From CAVZBW01 sp963773635 (GTDB lineage: Bacteria; Actinomycetota; Acidimicrobiia; Acidimicrobiales; RAAP-2): 64,000 nt of DNA. Of the stretch, positions 1 to 8,389 are shown in pieces (positions within the stretch are counted from its first letter, which is position 1; every line of letters starts with the position of its first letter). The DNA is taken from contig CAVZBW010000005.1 of the NCBI GenBank assembly GCA_963773635.1, positions 2,666,001 to 2,730,000 on the forward strand, read 5' to 3'. Below the pieces are notes generated by a model. The model was not told the DNA's origin. It searched no databases and was given only the letters and a program-made list of their open reading frames with translations. The position numbers were made by a program, and so were the translations under genes.

Positions 1-2
1 GG

Positions 3-455
3 CACGCACCCGCCCGGCGCCGGTTCCGGGACGAGCACATCGTCCCGATGGATGCCCAGGCCGAACACGCCCTGGCGGGGATCGGCCTGCTCAGCTCCGC
101 GGTGATCGGGGCCTCGCAGGCCCTCGCCCTGTTGGCAGGCATCAGCCGGGAGGGCGTCGCGATGGTGGGCGGGCTCTTCCGGGGACTCGACAACGAGAAC
201 GCCATGCGCTTCTCCTTCCTCCTCTCTGCGCCGGTGATCTTCGCCGCCGGGGTCCTCAAGATCCCCGACCTCACGGGATCGCTCGGCAACGGCATCCGTC
301 TGGAGGTGATCGTGGGGAGCGCCGCGGCCGCCGCGAGCTCCCTCTTCGCCATCGTCTTCCTCTCCCGGTACTTCAAGACGAGGACACTGATGCCCTTTGC
401 CGTCTACTCGCTGGCAGTCGGGCTGGCCTCGGCCATCCGATTCGGGGTCTTCTAG
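3..455 (+). CDS. uppP: Undecaprenyl-diphosphatase UppP, C-terminal part
   Basis: The frame is open from the left edge of the window, so the start lies outside it; the internal ATG at 48 is not the true start. UppP dephosphorylates undecaprenyl pyrophosphate in the membrane to recycle the lipid carrier for peptidoglycan. The visible part has the second family signature, G-I-S-R-E-G followed by a glycine-rich stretch and FSFLLSAPVIFAAG, then two further hydrophobic segments to the C-terminus. The signature usually reads G-x-S-R-S-G; the Glu in place of the second Ser is slightly unusual. About 150 of some 270 residues are present. The assignment rests on this motif and the membrane pattern. Confidence 0.85.
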   Translation, partial: HAPARRRFRDEHIVPMDAQAEHALAGIGLLSSAVIGASQALALLAGISREGVAMVGGLFRGLDNENAMRFSFLLSAPVIFAAGVLKIPDLTGSLGNGIRLEVIVGSAAAAASSLFAIVFLSRYFKTRTLMPFAVYSLAVGLASAIRFGVF

Positions 456-472
456 GCGGACGCACCCGGCCC

Positions 473-501
473 TTGACAGCTGGCTAATGCTGTTAGATAC
501 T
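473..501 (+). promoter_or_regulatory. Sigma-70-type promoter of the TetR gene (leaderless)
   Basis: TTGACA (473-478), a 17-base spacer and GATACT (496-501) form a near-consensus promoter. Transcription would begin about 7 bases downstream, which is the ATG at 509, so the regulator mRNA appears leaderless. No Shine-Dalgarno sequence precedes the ATG, which agrees. Confidence 0.8.
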
Positions 502-508
502 CCTAACA
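491..508 (+). promoter_or_regulatory. Palindromic operator overlapping the -10 box
   Basis: Perfect inverted repeat TGTTAG-N6-CTAACA covering the -10 hexamer and ending directly before the start codon. It is placed where a TetR-family repressor would block its own promoter, so autoregulation by the downstream gene is inferred. The next bases repeat TGTTAG at 510-515, giving a third half-site. Confidence 0.65.
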
Positions 509-1150
509 ATGTTAGGGAACAGTGCGCAGGCTGCGGTGGCGGCGGGCCAAAAGGCGGATCGACGTGCCGCTCGACGCCAGGCGACGATGGCCGAGATCCT
601 CGAGGCGGCATGGTCCCTCGCCCGGAGCGAGGGATTGATCTCGTTCTCCCTGAGGGACCTCGCGGCCAAGGTCGGCATGCAGGCGCCCTCCCTGTACCAG
701 TACTTCCCGTCCAAAGACGCCATCTACGACGCCATGTTCCGTCAGGGCGCGCTCGAGTGCCTGGCCGCGGTGGGCGGCGAGATCGCCACGCAGGACCGGC
801 GTGAGGCGCTCCGGGAGAGCGCCCATCGAATGTTCCGCTTCGCCACCGGCGACCCGGTCCGCGCCCAGCTCCTCTTTCAGCGGACGATCCCGGGGTTCCA
901 GCCGTCGGCGGAGTCCTATGCGCCGGCCGTGGAGACGGTGGAGCGGGTGCGGTCCGTGATGGCCGGGCACGGCATCACCGATCCGCAAGCCATGGACCTG
1001 TGGACCGCGATGGTCGGCGGCCTGGTGGCCCAGCAGCTGGCCAACGACCCGGGGGGTTCACGCTGGGCCCTCCTCGTCGACCGGACCGTGGACATGTTCC
1101 TGGCGGAGATGGCACCCACTCAAGAGTCACCACCACGCCGAAAGGAGTAG
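509..1150 (+). CDS. TetR/AcrR family transcriptional regulator
   Basis: A 213-residue one-component regulator. The N-terminal helix-turn-helix (about residues 27-75) contains the family pattern S-L-R-D-L-A-A-K-V-G-M followed by S-L-Y-Q-Y-F-P-S-K-D. The C-terminal ligand/dimer domain is of the TetR C-terminal type with no obvious metal site. The start is the ATG directly after the operator; no ribosome site exists, consistent with a leaderless message. Its stop codon abuts the ribosome site of the downstream MBL-fold gene, so the two are probably co-transcribed and the hydrolase is the likely regulated target. The inducer cannot be read from sequence. Confidence 0.9.
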   Translation: MLGNSAQAAVAAGQKADRRAARRQATMAEILEAAWSLARSEGLISFSLRDLAAKVGMQAPSLYQYFPSKDAIYDAMFRQGALECLAAVGGEIATQDRREALRESAHRMFRFATGDPVRAQLLFQRTIPGFQPSAESYAPAVETVERVRSVMAGHGITDPQAMDLWTAMVGGLVAQQLANDPGGSRWALLVDRTVDMFLAEMAPTQESPPRRKE

Positions 1151-1155
1151 ACGAC

Positions 1156-1890
1156 ATGACGACGACCGTAGAAGAGGTGGCGGACGGGATCTACCGGCTG
1201 TCCACCTACGTCCCGGACATCGGACCCACCGGTTTTACCTTCAATCAATTCCTCGTCGACGATGACGAGCCGCTGCTCTTCCACACCGGTCCCCGTGGAA
1301 TGTTCCCTCTGGTCTCCGAGGCCGTGTCTCGCGTGGTGGCGCTCGCCGGACTGCGATGGATCGCCTTTGGCCATCTCGAGGCGGACGAGTGCGGCGCCAT
1401 GAACGACTTCCTCGCCGCCGCACCCCATGCGCAGGTGGCCCACGGGGCCGTGGGCTGCATGGTCTCGCTCAACGATCTCGCCGACCGTCCCCCGGTCGCC
1501 CTCTCCGACGGCGAGACCCTCGAGCTCGGCCGTCACCGGATCCGGCATCTCGACACCCCACACGTCCCGCACGGATGGGACGCCCGGGTCCTGTACGACG
1601 AGGAGACCCGCACGCTCCTGTCCGGCGACCTCGGCACGCAACTCGGCAACGGCCCGGCGATCACGAGCGACGCGTCCATCGTGGAGGCGGCCCGCCAGGC
1701 CGAGGACGCCTTCGGCGCAACGTGCCTGACGCCGCAGACCGCGGCGACGATCCGTCGGCTCGCGGCGCTCGAGCCCGTCACCCTGGCGGTGATGCACGGC
1801 TCCTCCTACACCGGTGACGGCGCCGGCGTGCTCCGGGCGCTGGCGGACGACTACGAGGCTCGCCTGACGGCGGCGACGCGCTCGGACTGA
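1156..1890 (+). CDS. MBL-fold metallo-hydrolase (flavodiiron/ODP-like)
   Basis: A 244-residue metallo-beta-lactamase-fold protein. The metal motif is G-H-L-E-A-D-E-C-G, the H-x-E-x-D form seen in flavodiiron/oxygen-sensor MBL proteins rather than the classical H-x-H-x-D-H. Further candidate ligands are the His of TPHVPHGWD, the Asp of LLSGDLGTQ and the C-terminal His of VMHGSSY. No flavodoxin domain follows, so it is a stand-alone MBL unit. The ATG at 1156 is chosen because AAAGGAG (1141-1147) precedes it at good spacing; longer in-frame extensions overlap tetR. It is probably cotranscribed with and controlled by the TetR regulator. The substrate is unknown. Confidence 0.85.
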   Translation: MTTTVEEVADGIYRLSTYVPDIGPTGFTFNQFLVDDDEPLLFHTGPRGMFPLVSEAVSRVVALAGLRWIAFGHLEADECGAMNDFLAAAPHAQVAHGAVGCMVSLNDLADRPPVALSDGETLELGRHRIRHLDTPHVPHGWDARVLYDEETRTLLSGDLGTQLGNGPAITSDASIVEAARQAEDAFGATCLTPQTAATIRRLAALEPVTLAVMHGSSYTGDGAGVLRALADDYEARLTAATRSD

Positions 1891-1931
1891 CCGGGCCAAC
1901 GAACACTCGAGAACCGAGCGACTGACAACGG

Positions 1932-1987
1932 CGACAAGGCCGAAAGGGCCGACAAAGGGCCGAAAAGGGCCGACAAAGGGACAAGGG
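1932..1987 (+). repeat. Short phased purine-rich direct repeats
   Basis: Four to five imperfect 10-11 base units of the type AAGGGCCGAC/A lie in tandem just upstream of the SRPBCC gene. Each carries a 3-4 base A-run roughly one helical turn apart. No function can be assigned; DNA bending or slippage are possibilities. Confidence 0.6.
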
Positions 1988-1995
1988 AAGGAACG

Positions 1996-2508
1996 ATGCA
2001 GACACTCGACCACGATGAGGCGACCCTCCACATGGACGCCGACCCGGCCACCGTCTACGCACTGGTGGCAGACGTCACCCGGATGCCGGAGTTCAGCCCC
2101 GAGATCCTCCGATGCACGTGGCTCGACGGCGCCACCGCTCCTGCGGTGGGTGCCCGTTTTGCCGCGGTGAACAAGGTCCCCAACCGACCGTCGTGGACGA
2201 ACAAGCCGGTCGTCACCGTCGTCGAGCCGGACCGGGCCTTTGCCTTCGCCCGCACCGAGAAGTTCGCCGGCACCGTCGAATGGACCTACCGATTGGAGCC
2301 GGAGGACGGCGGCACCAAGGTGACCGAGTCCTACGACGTCACCCGGCCGCTCAGTCCCGTCGGATGGTTCATCATCGGCATCCTCTTCGGCCGCAAGGAT
2401 CGCCGGTCAGACCTCCGGGCGGGCATGGCCGCGACGCTCGACCGCATGCGCGCCGTCGCCGAATCCGCGCCTCGCGGCGACCCGGCCTCGAGGAGATCAG
2501 CTGGATGA
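1996..2508 (+). CDS. SRPBCC family protein (polyketide cyclase/dehydrase-like)
   Basis: A 170-residue protein with the START/Bet v1-like pattern: ATVYALVADVTRMPEFSPEI near the N-terminus, a central strand region with ending F-A-G-T-V-E-W-T-Y-R-L and the C-terminal long helix rich in Arg/Met (residues about 130-155). Such proteins bind hydrophobic ligands in a cavity; the ligand here is unknown. GGGAAGGAA (1985-1993) serves the ATG at 1996. It follows the MBL gene by about 100 bases on the same strand. Its 3' end overlaps the convergent glucosidase gene by 12 bases. Confidence 0.85.
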   Translation: MQTLDHDEATLHMDADPATVYALVADVTRMPEFSPEILRCTWLDGATAPAVGARFAAVNKVPNRPSWTNKPVVTVVEPDRAFAFARTEKFAGTVEWTYRLEPEDGGTKVTESYDVTRPLSPVGWFIIGILFGRKDRRSDLRAGMAATLDRMRAVAESAPRGDPASRRSAG

Positions 2509-5302
2509 GGGTGCCGGCCTTCCCACTTGCAACACCGGGGGAGCGAGGCCCAGGGCCCCCGGGATGACCCCTCCCCCGCCGATGATGTGGGAGAGGAGCG
2601 GGAGCAGCGCGACGGTGCCGGACCATCCCGTCTGGTGGCTGGCACCGATCCCCGCCCCGTTGTCGCCGTGGAAGTACTCGTAGAACAAGAGGAGATCCCT
2701 CCAGTGGGGATCGCTCTGGAGCAGCTCCTGGCCGCCGTGCACGGGCCGGCGACCCTCGGCGTCGGGGAGGAAGATCCGGGTGAGACGGTCGCCGATGTCG
2801 AGGGCCACCTCGAGAAGGCTCACCTGCCGGCCCGAGCCGGTCGGGCACTCCACCAGGAAGTCGTCGCCCGCGAAGGCGTAGATGTTGAGGAGCGCCCGGA
2901 GCAGGACCAGGTTGATCGGGAACCACACCGGTCCCCGCCAATTCGAGTTGCCACCGAACATCCCGGTATCGGACTCGGCCGGCAGGTAGTGGACGCGGTA
3001 GTCCTGGCCGTCCACGGTGAAGGTGTAGGGGTGCGCCTCGTGCCACTTGGAGACCGATCGGATCCCGTGGGGGCCGAGGAACTCGTCCTCGTCGAGCATC
3101 CTCGCCAGGATTCGCCGCAGCCGCTCTTCGTCGAAGAGGCCAAACAGGAGCGGGCCCGTCGACCGGACCTGCCGGCCCTGCCCGGAGAGGGAGGCCGTGA
3201 CCGCGGGATGCCGGTCGAGGAACCGGAGTGCCTGCTCGACCACGTCGGGAAACTCGGTGCGGATCGATTCGGGGATCACGGTGGCGGCGGCCAGGGGCAT
3301 GAGCCCGACGACGGAGCGGACCTTGAGGGGGACCGAGCTGCCATCGGGCCGCCGCAACACGTCGTAGAAGAAGCCGTCCTCCTCGTCCCAGAGGCTGACC
3401 CCGTCGGGCCCGACGTGGCCGGCCGCGGCGGCGATCCAGGCCAGGTTCTCGAAAAGCGCGAGCGTCTCGTCGAGATAGACGGGGTCCTCCCGGGAGAGCT
3501 CCAGCGCGATCTGCATCATGTTCTGCGCGCACAGCGCCATCCAGGCGGTCCCGTCCGCCTGGTCGAGGTACCCCCCGGTCGGGAAGGGGCTTGCTGCGGT
3601 CGAACACGCCGATGTTGTCGAGCCCCAAAAACCCGCCCTGGAAGATGTTGCGGTCGTCCAGGTCCTTGCGGTTGAGCCACCACACGAAGTTCTTCATCAT
3701 CTTGTGGTACGAGTGCTCGAGGAACTCCCGGTCCCCGGCGCCCGTCTTGGCCTTTTCGATCTCGTAGACGAAGTACGTCGCCCACGCGTGCACCGGCGGG
3801 TTGACGTCGCTGAAGTTCCACTCATAGGCCGACAGCTGACCGTTGGGGTGCAGGTAGCGGCGGTCGAGCAGCAGCTCGAGCTGCTGCTTGGCGAACTCGA
3901 CGTCGACCACGGCCAGGGCGACCGCGTGGAAGGCGAGGTCCCACGCCGCGAACCACGGATACTCCCACTTGTCGGGCATCGAGATGACGTCCTCGGCGAT
4001 GAGGTGCCGCCACTCCTGGTTGCGCACGCCGCTGCCCGAACCGAGGGGGTCGACGCCATGCTCGGAGAGCCAGCGCTCGACGTCGAGGCCGTAGTACTGC
4101 TTGGACCACAGCATGCCGGCCAGCGCCTGGCGGACGACGAGGGCCTCCTCGTCAGGCAGCCGGAGGCCGAGCAGGCCGGACCAAAACTCGTCGGCCTCGA
4201 GCCGCCGCGACTCCATGACCTCGTCGAAGTCGGCGAAGGGGCCGGCCAGCGAATCGGGTCTCCCTTCCCGGGCCCGTTCGGTGTCGGTCAGTCGCAGCCG
4301 GAGGATCTCGCGGCCGCCGGCCGGGACCACTAGGCGGTGGTGCAGCGCCGCCTTGGTACCGACCCCGCCGGGGTCCACCGCCGCGAGGTCGCCGTGCACG
4401 ACGGCGCGGTCGATCCCGTCCTTCACGTAGGGGGTCTCGTTGGTCGTCCCGTAGATGCGCTCGTTGTTGGTCTCGTTCTCGGTCACGAGCACGGGGACCA
4501 CACGGTCGGCGTACAGCCACCGCGGTCCGAGCTCGGCGTGCTGCGCCGCCACCCCGCTCAAGCCCGGGGCCTCCGTGCCGGAGGCATCCGCCGCGGCGGT
4601 CGGCGGAGGGCCGCCCCGGGCGGTCCCGACGCCGGGGAACCCCCGCAGCGTGGGCTTCTCCGCACCGCCCGCCCACGACCAGGTGTGCCGGAACCACAGC
4701 GTGGGCACGACGTGCAACACGGCGTCCTCGGGGCCACGGTTGTGGATGGTGACCTGCAACAGCACGTCCTCGGGCCCCGCCTTGGCGTACTCCACGAAGA
4801 CGTCGAAGTAGCGGCCCTCGTCGAACACCCCGGTGTCGAGCAGCTCGTACTCGGGGTCGTTCTTGCCCCTCGCCGCGTTGGTCACGACGAGGTCGGAATA
4901 GGGGAACTCCTCCTGCGGGTACTTGTACAGCATCTTGAGGTACGAGGCCGTCGGGGTGGCGTCGAGGTAGAAGTAACACTCCTTGACGTCCTCGCCGTGG
5001 TTCCCCTCGCTGTTGGTGAGCCCGAAGAGCCGCTCCTTCAAGATGGGGTCCCGGCCGTTCCACAGTGCGAGGGCCAGGCACAGCCGCTGGCGATCGTCGG
5101 AGACACCCGCGATGCCGTCCTCGCCCCAGCGGTAGGCCCGGGACCGGGCCTGGTCATGGGTGAACGACGACCAGGCATCACCGTCCTTGCTGTAGTCCTC
5201 CCGGACGGTTCCCCATTGCCGCTCGCTCAGGTACGGCCCCCACCGCCGCCAGGCCACGCCGTCGTGGTCGGCCTCGTCGAGGCGCCGCTGCTCCTGGCTC
5301 AT
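2497..5302 (-). pseudogene. Glucosidase-type glycoside hydrolase (MGH1/GH63-like), frameshifted
   Basis: The reading starts at ATG 5302 (M-S-Q-E-Q-R-R-L-D-E) and continues in one frame to about 3580, then in the next frame to the stop at 2497. Restoring one base gives about 934 residues, close to the usual length of bacterial proteins called glucosidase. The N-terminal part has WGPYLSERQWGTVREDYS; the (alpha/alpha)6 catalytic part carries NIFQGGFLGLDNIGVFDR and, after the shift, G-G-Y-L-D-Q-A-D-G-T-A-W-M, then the conserved NSNWRGPVWFP block. The extra base lies in the C/G-rich run at 3579-3590. The start overlaps the stop of the upstream FAD oxidoreductase as ATGA, so the two are translationally coupled. 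It is either a genuine pseudogene or a sequencing indel; I favour the latter. A role in alpha-glucoside or glycogen/trehalose-type metabolism is only a family inference. Confidence 0.85.
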
Positions 5303-6522
5303 CCGCGCTCCTCGGCGCCCGTGCCCGCCAGGCGCCCGGCCGCAAAGGGTGCCAGCGCCGCCGACGGCTCGCCGCCCGCCACCCAACGCGCCAGCTCGTC
5401 GCCCACCACCGGCGCCATGATCACGCCGGTGCGGAAGTGCCCGGAGGTGAACCACGCGTTGTCCACCCCCGGGACGCGGTCCACGACAAACATCTCGTCG
5501 GCGTGCAGGGGCCGGAAGCAGCACCAGGCGTGCGAGACGGGCAGGGACTCGGCCCACGGGAGGGCCGCCACCAGCCACTTGCGGATCCCCTCGACGATCG
5601 ACGGGTCGACCTCGGGAGAGGTGGCCCCGGCGTCGAGGCTCCCGCCCACGAGGAGGCGGCCGTCGGGGAGCTGCGTGCAAAGGGGATCCACCCTTCCGGG
5701 CAGCCGGTACGGCGCCGGCTCGGTCACGATCAGGTGGCCCCGCATCCACGACGACGGGACGTCGACCTCGAGACCGACGCCCGAGGGTGGTCCTCCGGTG
5801 CACCACACGACCGCTCCCGGCTCGAGCCTTCCGGCCCCCGTCTGCACCGCCCGGATCCTCCCGCCCCGGAGCTCGACCGACTCGAGGCCCACCCCCGTCG
5901 CGACGATGCCGAGGGACCGGGCGATCGCCGAGAGCGCCCGCAACGGGTTGACCCTGGCCTGACCGGGAAGCAACGTCCCCTCGTATCGACCCTGGAGGCC
6001 CGGCACGCGCTGCGCGACCTCTTCGGGCTCCAGGGCCGTGGCGGGCCCCGAGGGGTCGGCGGCGAACCTCGGCGAGTGGGGCTCGAGCACGACCACGTCC
6101 AGGTCCGAGAGCCCGATGCCCGGCAGCTCCGCAGCGAGCGCCCGCCACCTGCCGAGGCTCCGCCGACCCATCTCGACGAAGGCCGGGGGATCGAGGCCGA
6201 CGTGGGCCTCGGGGGTGAGGAGCCCGGCTGCGCTCCCACTTGGGCCTGCGCCGACACGCGCCGCCTCGAGGACGACGACGCGACCGAGGCCGGCCCGGCG
6301 ACAGGCCAGCGCGGTGGCGAGCCCGAGCATCCCACCGCCCACGACGAGGACGTCCGGACGTCGATCGAGATCCTGCGGCACCCCGGGATCGAGCGCAGCG
6401 CGCTCCGAAGCGCTCAACTCGTCGATCCACAAGGGGTGGGTGAGCACCGCCCGCCACCGTAGACGGTCCCCCGGCGGCCCCGAATCGTGGTTCCGCCGAG
6501 GCGCATCGGGGTTGACAGGCAT
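5299..6522 (-). CDS. FAD-dependent oxidoreductase, DAO/ThiO family
   Basis: A 407-residue D-amino-acid-oxidase-type flavoprotein. The dinucleotide motif DVLVVGGGMLGLATALA begins near residue 57, and the adenine-binding acidic residue follows in VVVLEAARVG. The C-terminal motif GHFRTGVIMAPVVG is the usual second FAD contact of this family. Members oxidise secondary amines or amino acids such as glycine or sarcosine; the substrate here is unknown. ATG 6522 falls inside the tandem operator between the divergent genes. A GTG at 6444, starting V-L-T-H-P-L-W, is a shorter alternative. The stop overlaps the start of the downstream glycoside hydrolase by four bases. Confidence 0.85.
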   Translation of the reverse strand: MPVNPDAPRRNHDSGPPGDRLRWRAVLTHPLWIDELSASERAALDPGVPQDLDRRPDVLVVGGGMLGLATALACRRAGLGRVVVLEAARVGAGPSGSAAGLLTPEAHVGLDPPAFVEMGRRSLGRWRALAAELPGIGLSDLDVVVLEPHSPRFAADPSGPATALEPEEVAQRVPGLQGRYEGTLLPGQARVNPLRALSAIARSLGIVATGVGLESVELRGGRIRAVQTGAGRLEPGAVVWCTGGPPSGVGLEVDVPSSWMRGHLIVTEPAPYRLPGRVDPLCTQLPDGRLLVGGSLDAGATSPEVDPSIVEGIRKWLVAALPWAESLPVSHAWCCFRPLHADEMFVVDRVPGVDNAWFTSGHFRTGVIMAPVVGDELARWVAGGEPSAALAPFAAGRLAGTGAEERG

Positions 6523-6541
6523 CCAAATGGCTGCCTATCCT
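6512..6541 (+). promoter_or_regulatory. Promoter for SRPBCC / ArsR-SRPBCC operon
   Basis: TTGACA (6512-6517), an 18-base spacer and TATCCT (6536-6541) point to transcription of the SRPBCC gene at 6609. The direct repeat described next overlaps the whole promoter. Confidence 0.65.
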
Positions 6542-6569
6542 TAGGCATCCGTACGGCTGCGTATCCCTG
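6518..6569. promoter_or_regulatory. Tandem operator-like 26-bp direct repeats
   Basis: Two 26-base units (6518-6543 and 6544-6569) match at about 20 of 26 positions. Each contains an imperfect inverted repeat: GGCATCC-N4-GGCTGCC in the first and GGCATCC-GTAC-GGCTGCG in the second. They cover the promoter of the plus-strand operon and the start codon of the divergent FAD gene. They are natural candidate sites for the ArsR-type protein encoded at 7067, which would then control both directions; this is inference. Confidence 0.6.
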
Positions 6570-6608
6570 GTCCACAGCCAGATCGGCGAACATTCAAAGG
6601 AGGATCAC

Positions 6609-7046
6609 GTGGTAGACATCAGACATCGTGTGGTCGTTTCAGCCCCGCTCGAAAGGGTGTACGAGGCAGTGGCGACGCCCGAGGGGATCTCCGATTGGTG
6701 GACCCGAGACGGCGTCCGAGGGGAATCGAGCGAGGGGTCCAGACTTCAGTTCTTCTTCGGTCAGCCGGAGCCGGCCGCCGTCATGGAGATCACTCGGCTG
6801 GATCCCGACGGGCACGTGAGCTGGAACTGCGTGGAGGGCCCTGACGAGTGGGTCGGGACCAAGCTCGCCTTCGACCTCACCCCCAAGGACGACGAGACGG
6901 TGGTGTTGTTCACGCACGCCGACTGGCGGGAGCCGGTCGAGTTCATGGCCCATTGCAGCGCCAGGTGGGCCTACTTCCTGCTGAGCCTCAAGAGCCACCT
7001 GGAGACTGGCAAGGGCACCCCCTTCCCGGAGGACTTGAGGTTCTGA
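6609..7046 (+). CDS. SRPBCC domain protein (AHSA1 type)
   Basis: A 145-residue Aha1/CalC-like protein: VVVSAPLERVYEAVATPEGISDWW at the N-terminus, then G-x-V-x-W-x-C-V-E-G-P-D-E-W in the middle and the final amphipathic helix ending at F-P-E-D-L-R-F. Start is GTG at 6609, supported by a strong AAAGGAGGAT at 6596-6605. Twenty bases separate it from the ArsR-SRPBCC fusion gene, and the C-terminal half of that protein is of the same family, so the two SRPBCC domains probably act on related ligands. Ligand unknown. Confidence 0.88.
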   Translation: MVDIRHRVVVSAPLERVYEAVATPEGISDWWTRDGVRGESSEGSRLQFFFGQPEPAAVMEITRLDPDGHVSWNCVEGPDEWVGTKLAFDLTPKDDETVVLFTHADWREPVEFMAHCSARWAYFLLSLKSHLETGKGTPFPEDLRF

Positions 7047-7066
7047 CGGCTGGAGTGGAGCCGACG

Positions 7067-7876
7067 ATGGTCGATGTCTTCAGGGCGCTCGCAGACCCGA
7101 GTCGCCGTCAACTGCTGGATCGCCTCAACGCTCGCAACGGACAGAGCCTGCGGGAGCTCTCCGAGGGTTTGGACATGGCCCGTCAGTCCGTCAGCAAGCA
7201 CTTGGCGATCCTGGAGGCTGCCCACCTCGTGACGACCATCCGACGGGGCCGGGAGAAGCTCCACTACCTCAACGCTGCACCCATCAACGAGATCGCTGAA
7301 CGCTGGATCAATCGCTACGACCGAGCACGGGTCCGAGCCCTCTCGGACCTCAAGCGAGCACTGGAGGAAACGCCCGTGGACAAGCCGCAATTCGTCTACA
7401 CGACGTACATCAGGACCACACCCCAACGCCTGTGGCAGGCACTGACCGAACCGTCGTTCACTCGTCGATGGTGGCAGACCACCTTCGAAACGGACTGGGC
7501 GGTGGGATCACCCATGATCTGGGACAACAACGGCATCATCATCGCCGACCCCGAGCAGGTCGTCCTCGAGTCCGATCCCTATCGGAGGCTCGCCTACAGC
7601 TGGCACACGTTCACGCCGGAGCTGAACGAGCGCCTGCAATTCGGAGATGAGCTGTTCGCGAAGCTGGCCGGCGAGCGGCGGTCACGAGTGGCATTCGACA
7701 TCGAGCCGGTTGGGGAGATGGTCAAACTGACCGTCGTTCATGATGACTTCGAGTCCGGAAGCACCGCAGCAACCATGGTCAGGAACGGCTGGCCCGTCTT
7801 CTTGTCCAGCCTCAAGACGCTTCTCGAAACGGGCGAGCCGCTCGCGTCCACTCGGCCCGACCGGGAGGCGAAATGA
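7067..7876 (+). CDS. ArsR-type HTH regulator fused to SRPBCC domain
   Basis: A 269-residue two-domain protein. Residues 1-90 are a winged helix: M-V-D-V-F-R-A-L-A-D-P-S-R-R-Q-L-L-D-R-L, then DMARQSVSKHLAILEAAHLV (recognition helix) and the wing T-I-R-R-G-R-E-K-L-H-Y. Residues about 105-260 are an AHSA1-like SRPBCC domain with T-P-Q-R-L-W-Q-A-L-T-E-P near its start. No Cys metal site of classical ArsR sensors is visible, so the C-terminal domain probably senses the ligand. The ATG at 7067 follows GGAGTGGAG; upstream in-frame codons overlap the previous gene. The tandem operator at 6518-6569 is its likely binding site. Confidence 0.9.
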   Translation: MVDVFRALADPSRRQLLDRLNARNGQSLRELSEGLDMARQSVSKHLAILEAAHLVTTIRRGREKLHYLNAAPINEIAERWINRYDRARVRALSDLKRALEETPVDKPQFVYTTYIRTTPQRLWQALTEPSFTRRWWQTTFETDWAVGSPMIWDNNGIIIADPEQVVLESDPYRRLAYSWHTFTPELNERLQFGDELFAKLAGERRSRVAFDIEPVGEMVKLTVVHDDFESGSTAATMVRNGWPVFLSSLKTLLETGEPLASTRPDREAK

Positions 7877-8022
7877 ATCTCGGGGCGGCCGGACGAGGAG
7901 GGCCAAGCAGGAATTGGACAAGGCAACCTCTCCAATGAAGCTGCGCCCGTAGGTCACGAACAGCATGCTCTCGTAGACTCACGCCGTGTCCCACGGGCAA
8001 CGCACGGCATCGGATCACTCGG

Positions 8023-8379
8023 ATGAGTGAGCTCTTCGGTCCCGACGGGCTGATCGGTGGCGAGTGCGCGACGTGTGGGAGGCGTCACTTCCCCCACAGC
8101 ATCCGCTGCCCCTGGTGTGGTGGCGACGAGGTCTCCACGGTCACGCTCTCGACCACCGGCACGCTCTGGGCGTGGACCGCGGTCAACACGGCCGCGCCGG
8201 GATACGAGGGACCCGTGCCCTACGGCTTTGGGGTGGTGGAGCTCCCCGAGGATCGCCTCAGGGTCATCACCCGATTGAGCGAGCCGGACCCCTCGGCGCT
8301 CCGTCAGGGGATGGCGATGCGCTTCACGACGGTCGCCGTGACCGCGGCGACCACGACCTGGTGCTTCGAGCCGGCATGA
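8023..8379 (+). CDS. DUF35 zinc-ribbon/OB-fold acyl-CoA-binding protein
   Basis: A 118-residue protein with a zinc ribbon C-x-x-C-x15-C-x-x-C (in C-A-T-C-G and C-P-W-C-G) followed by an OB-fold ending V-T-A-A-T-T-T-W-C-F. DUF35 proteins are obligate partners of SCP-x-type thiolases or MaoC-type hydratases, as in the ChsH1-ChsH2 pair of sterol side-chain degradation. The thiolase gene starts 10 bases downstream, so the pair is expected to form a complex. No strong ribosome site precedes ATG 8023; a possible -10 (TAGACT, 7975-7980) lies upstream. Confidence 0.85.
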   Translation: MSELFGPDGLIGGECATCGRRHFPHSIRCPWCGGDEVSTVTLSTTGTLWAWTAVNTAAPGYEGPVPYGFGVVELPEDRLRVITRLSEPDPSALRQGMAMRFTTVAVTAATTTWCFEPA

Positions 8380-8389
8380 GGGGCCCTAC

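Noticed and set aside
2372..6526. A single 1,384-residue minus-strand reading spanning two genes
   Set aside because: Only the part from 5302 downward to ~3580 is the glucosidase; the rest is an out-of-frame Arg/Pro/Gly-rich reading of the FAD oxidoreductase and of the glucosidase C-terminus.
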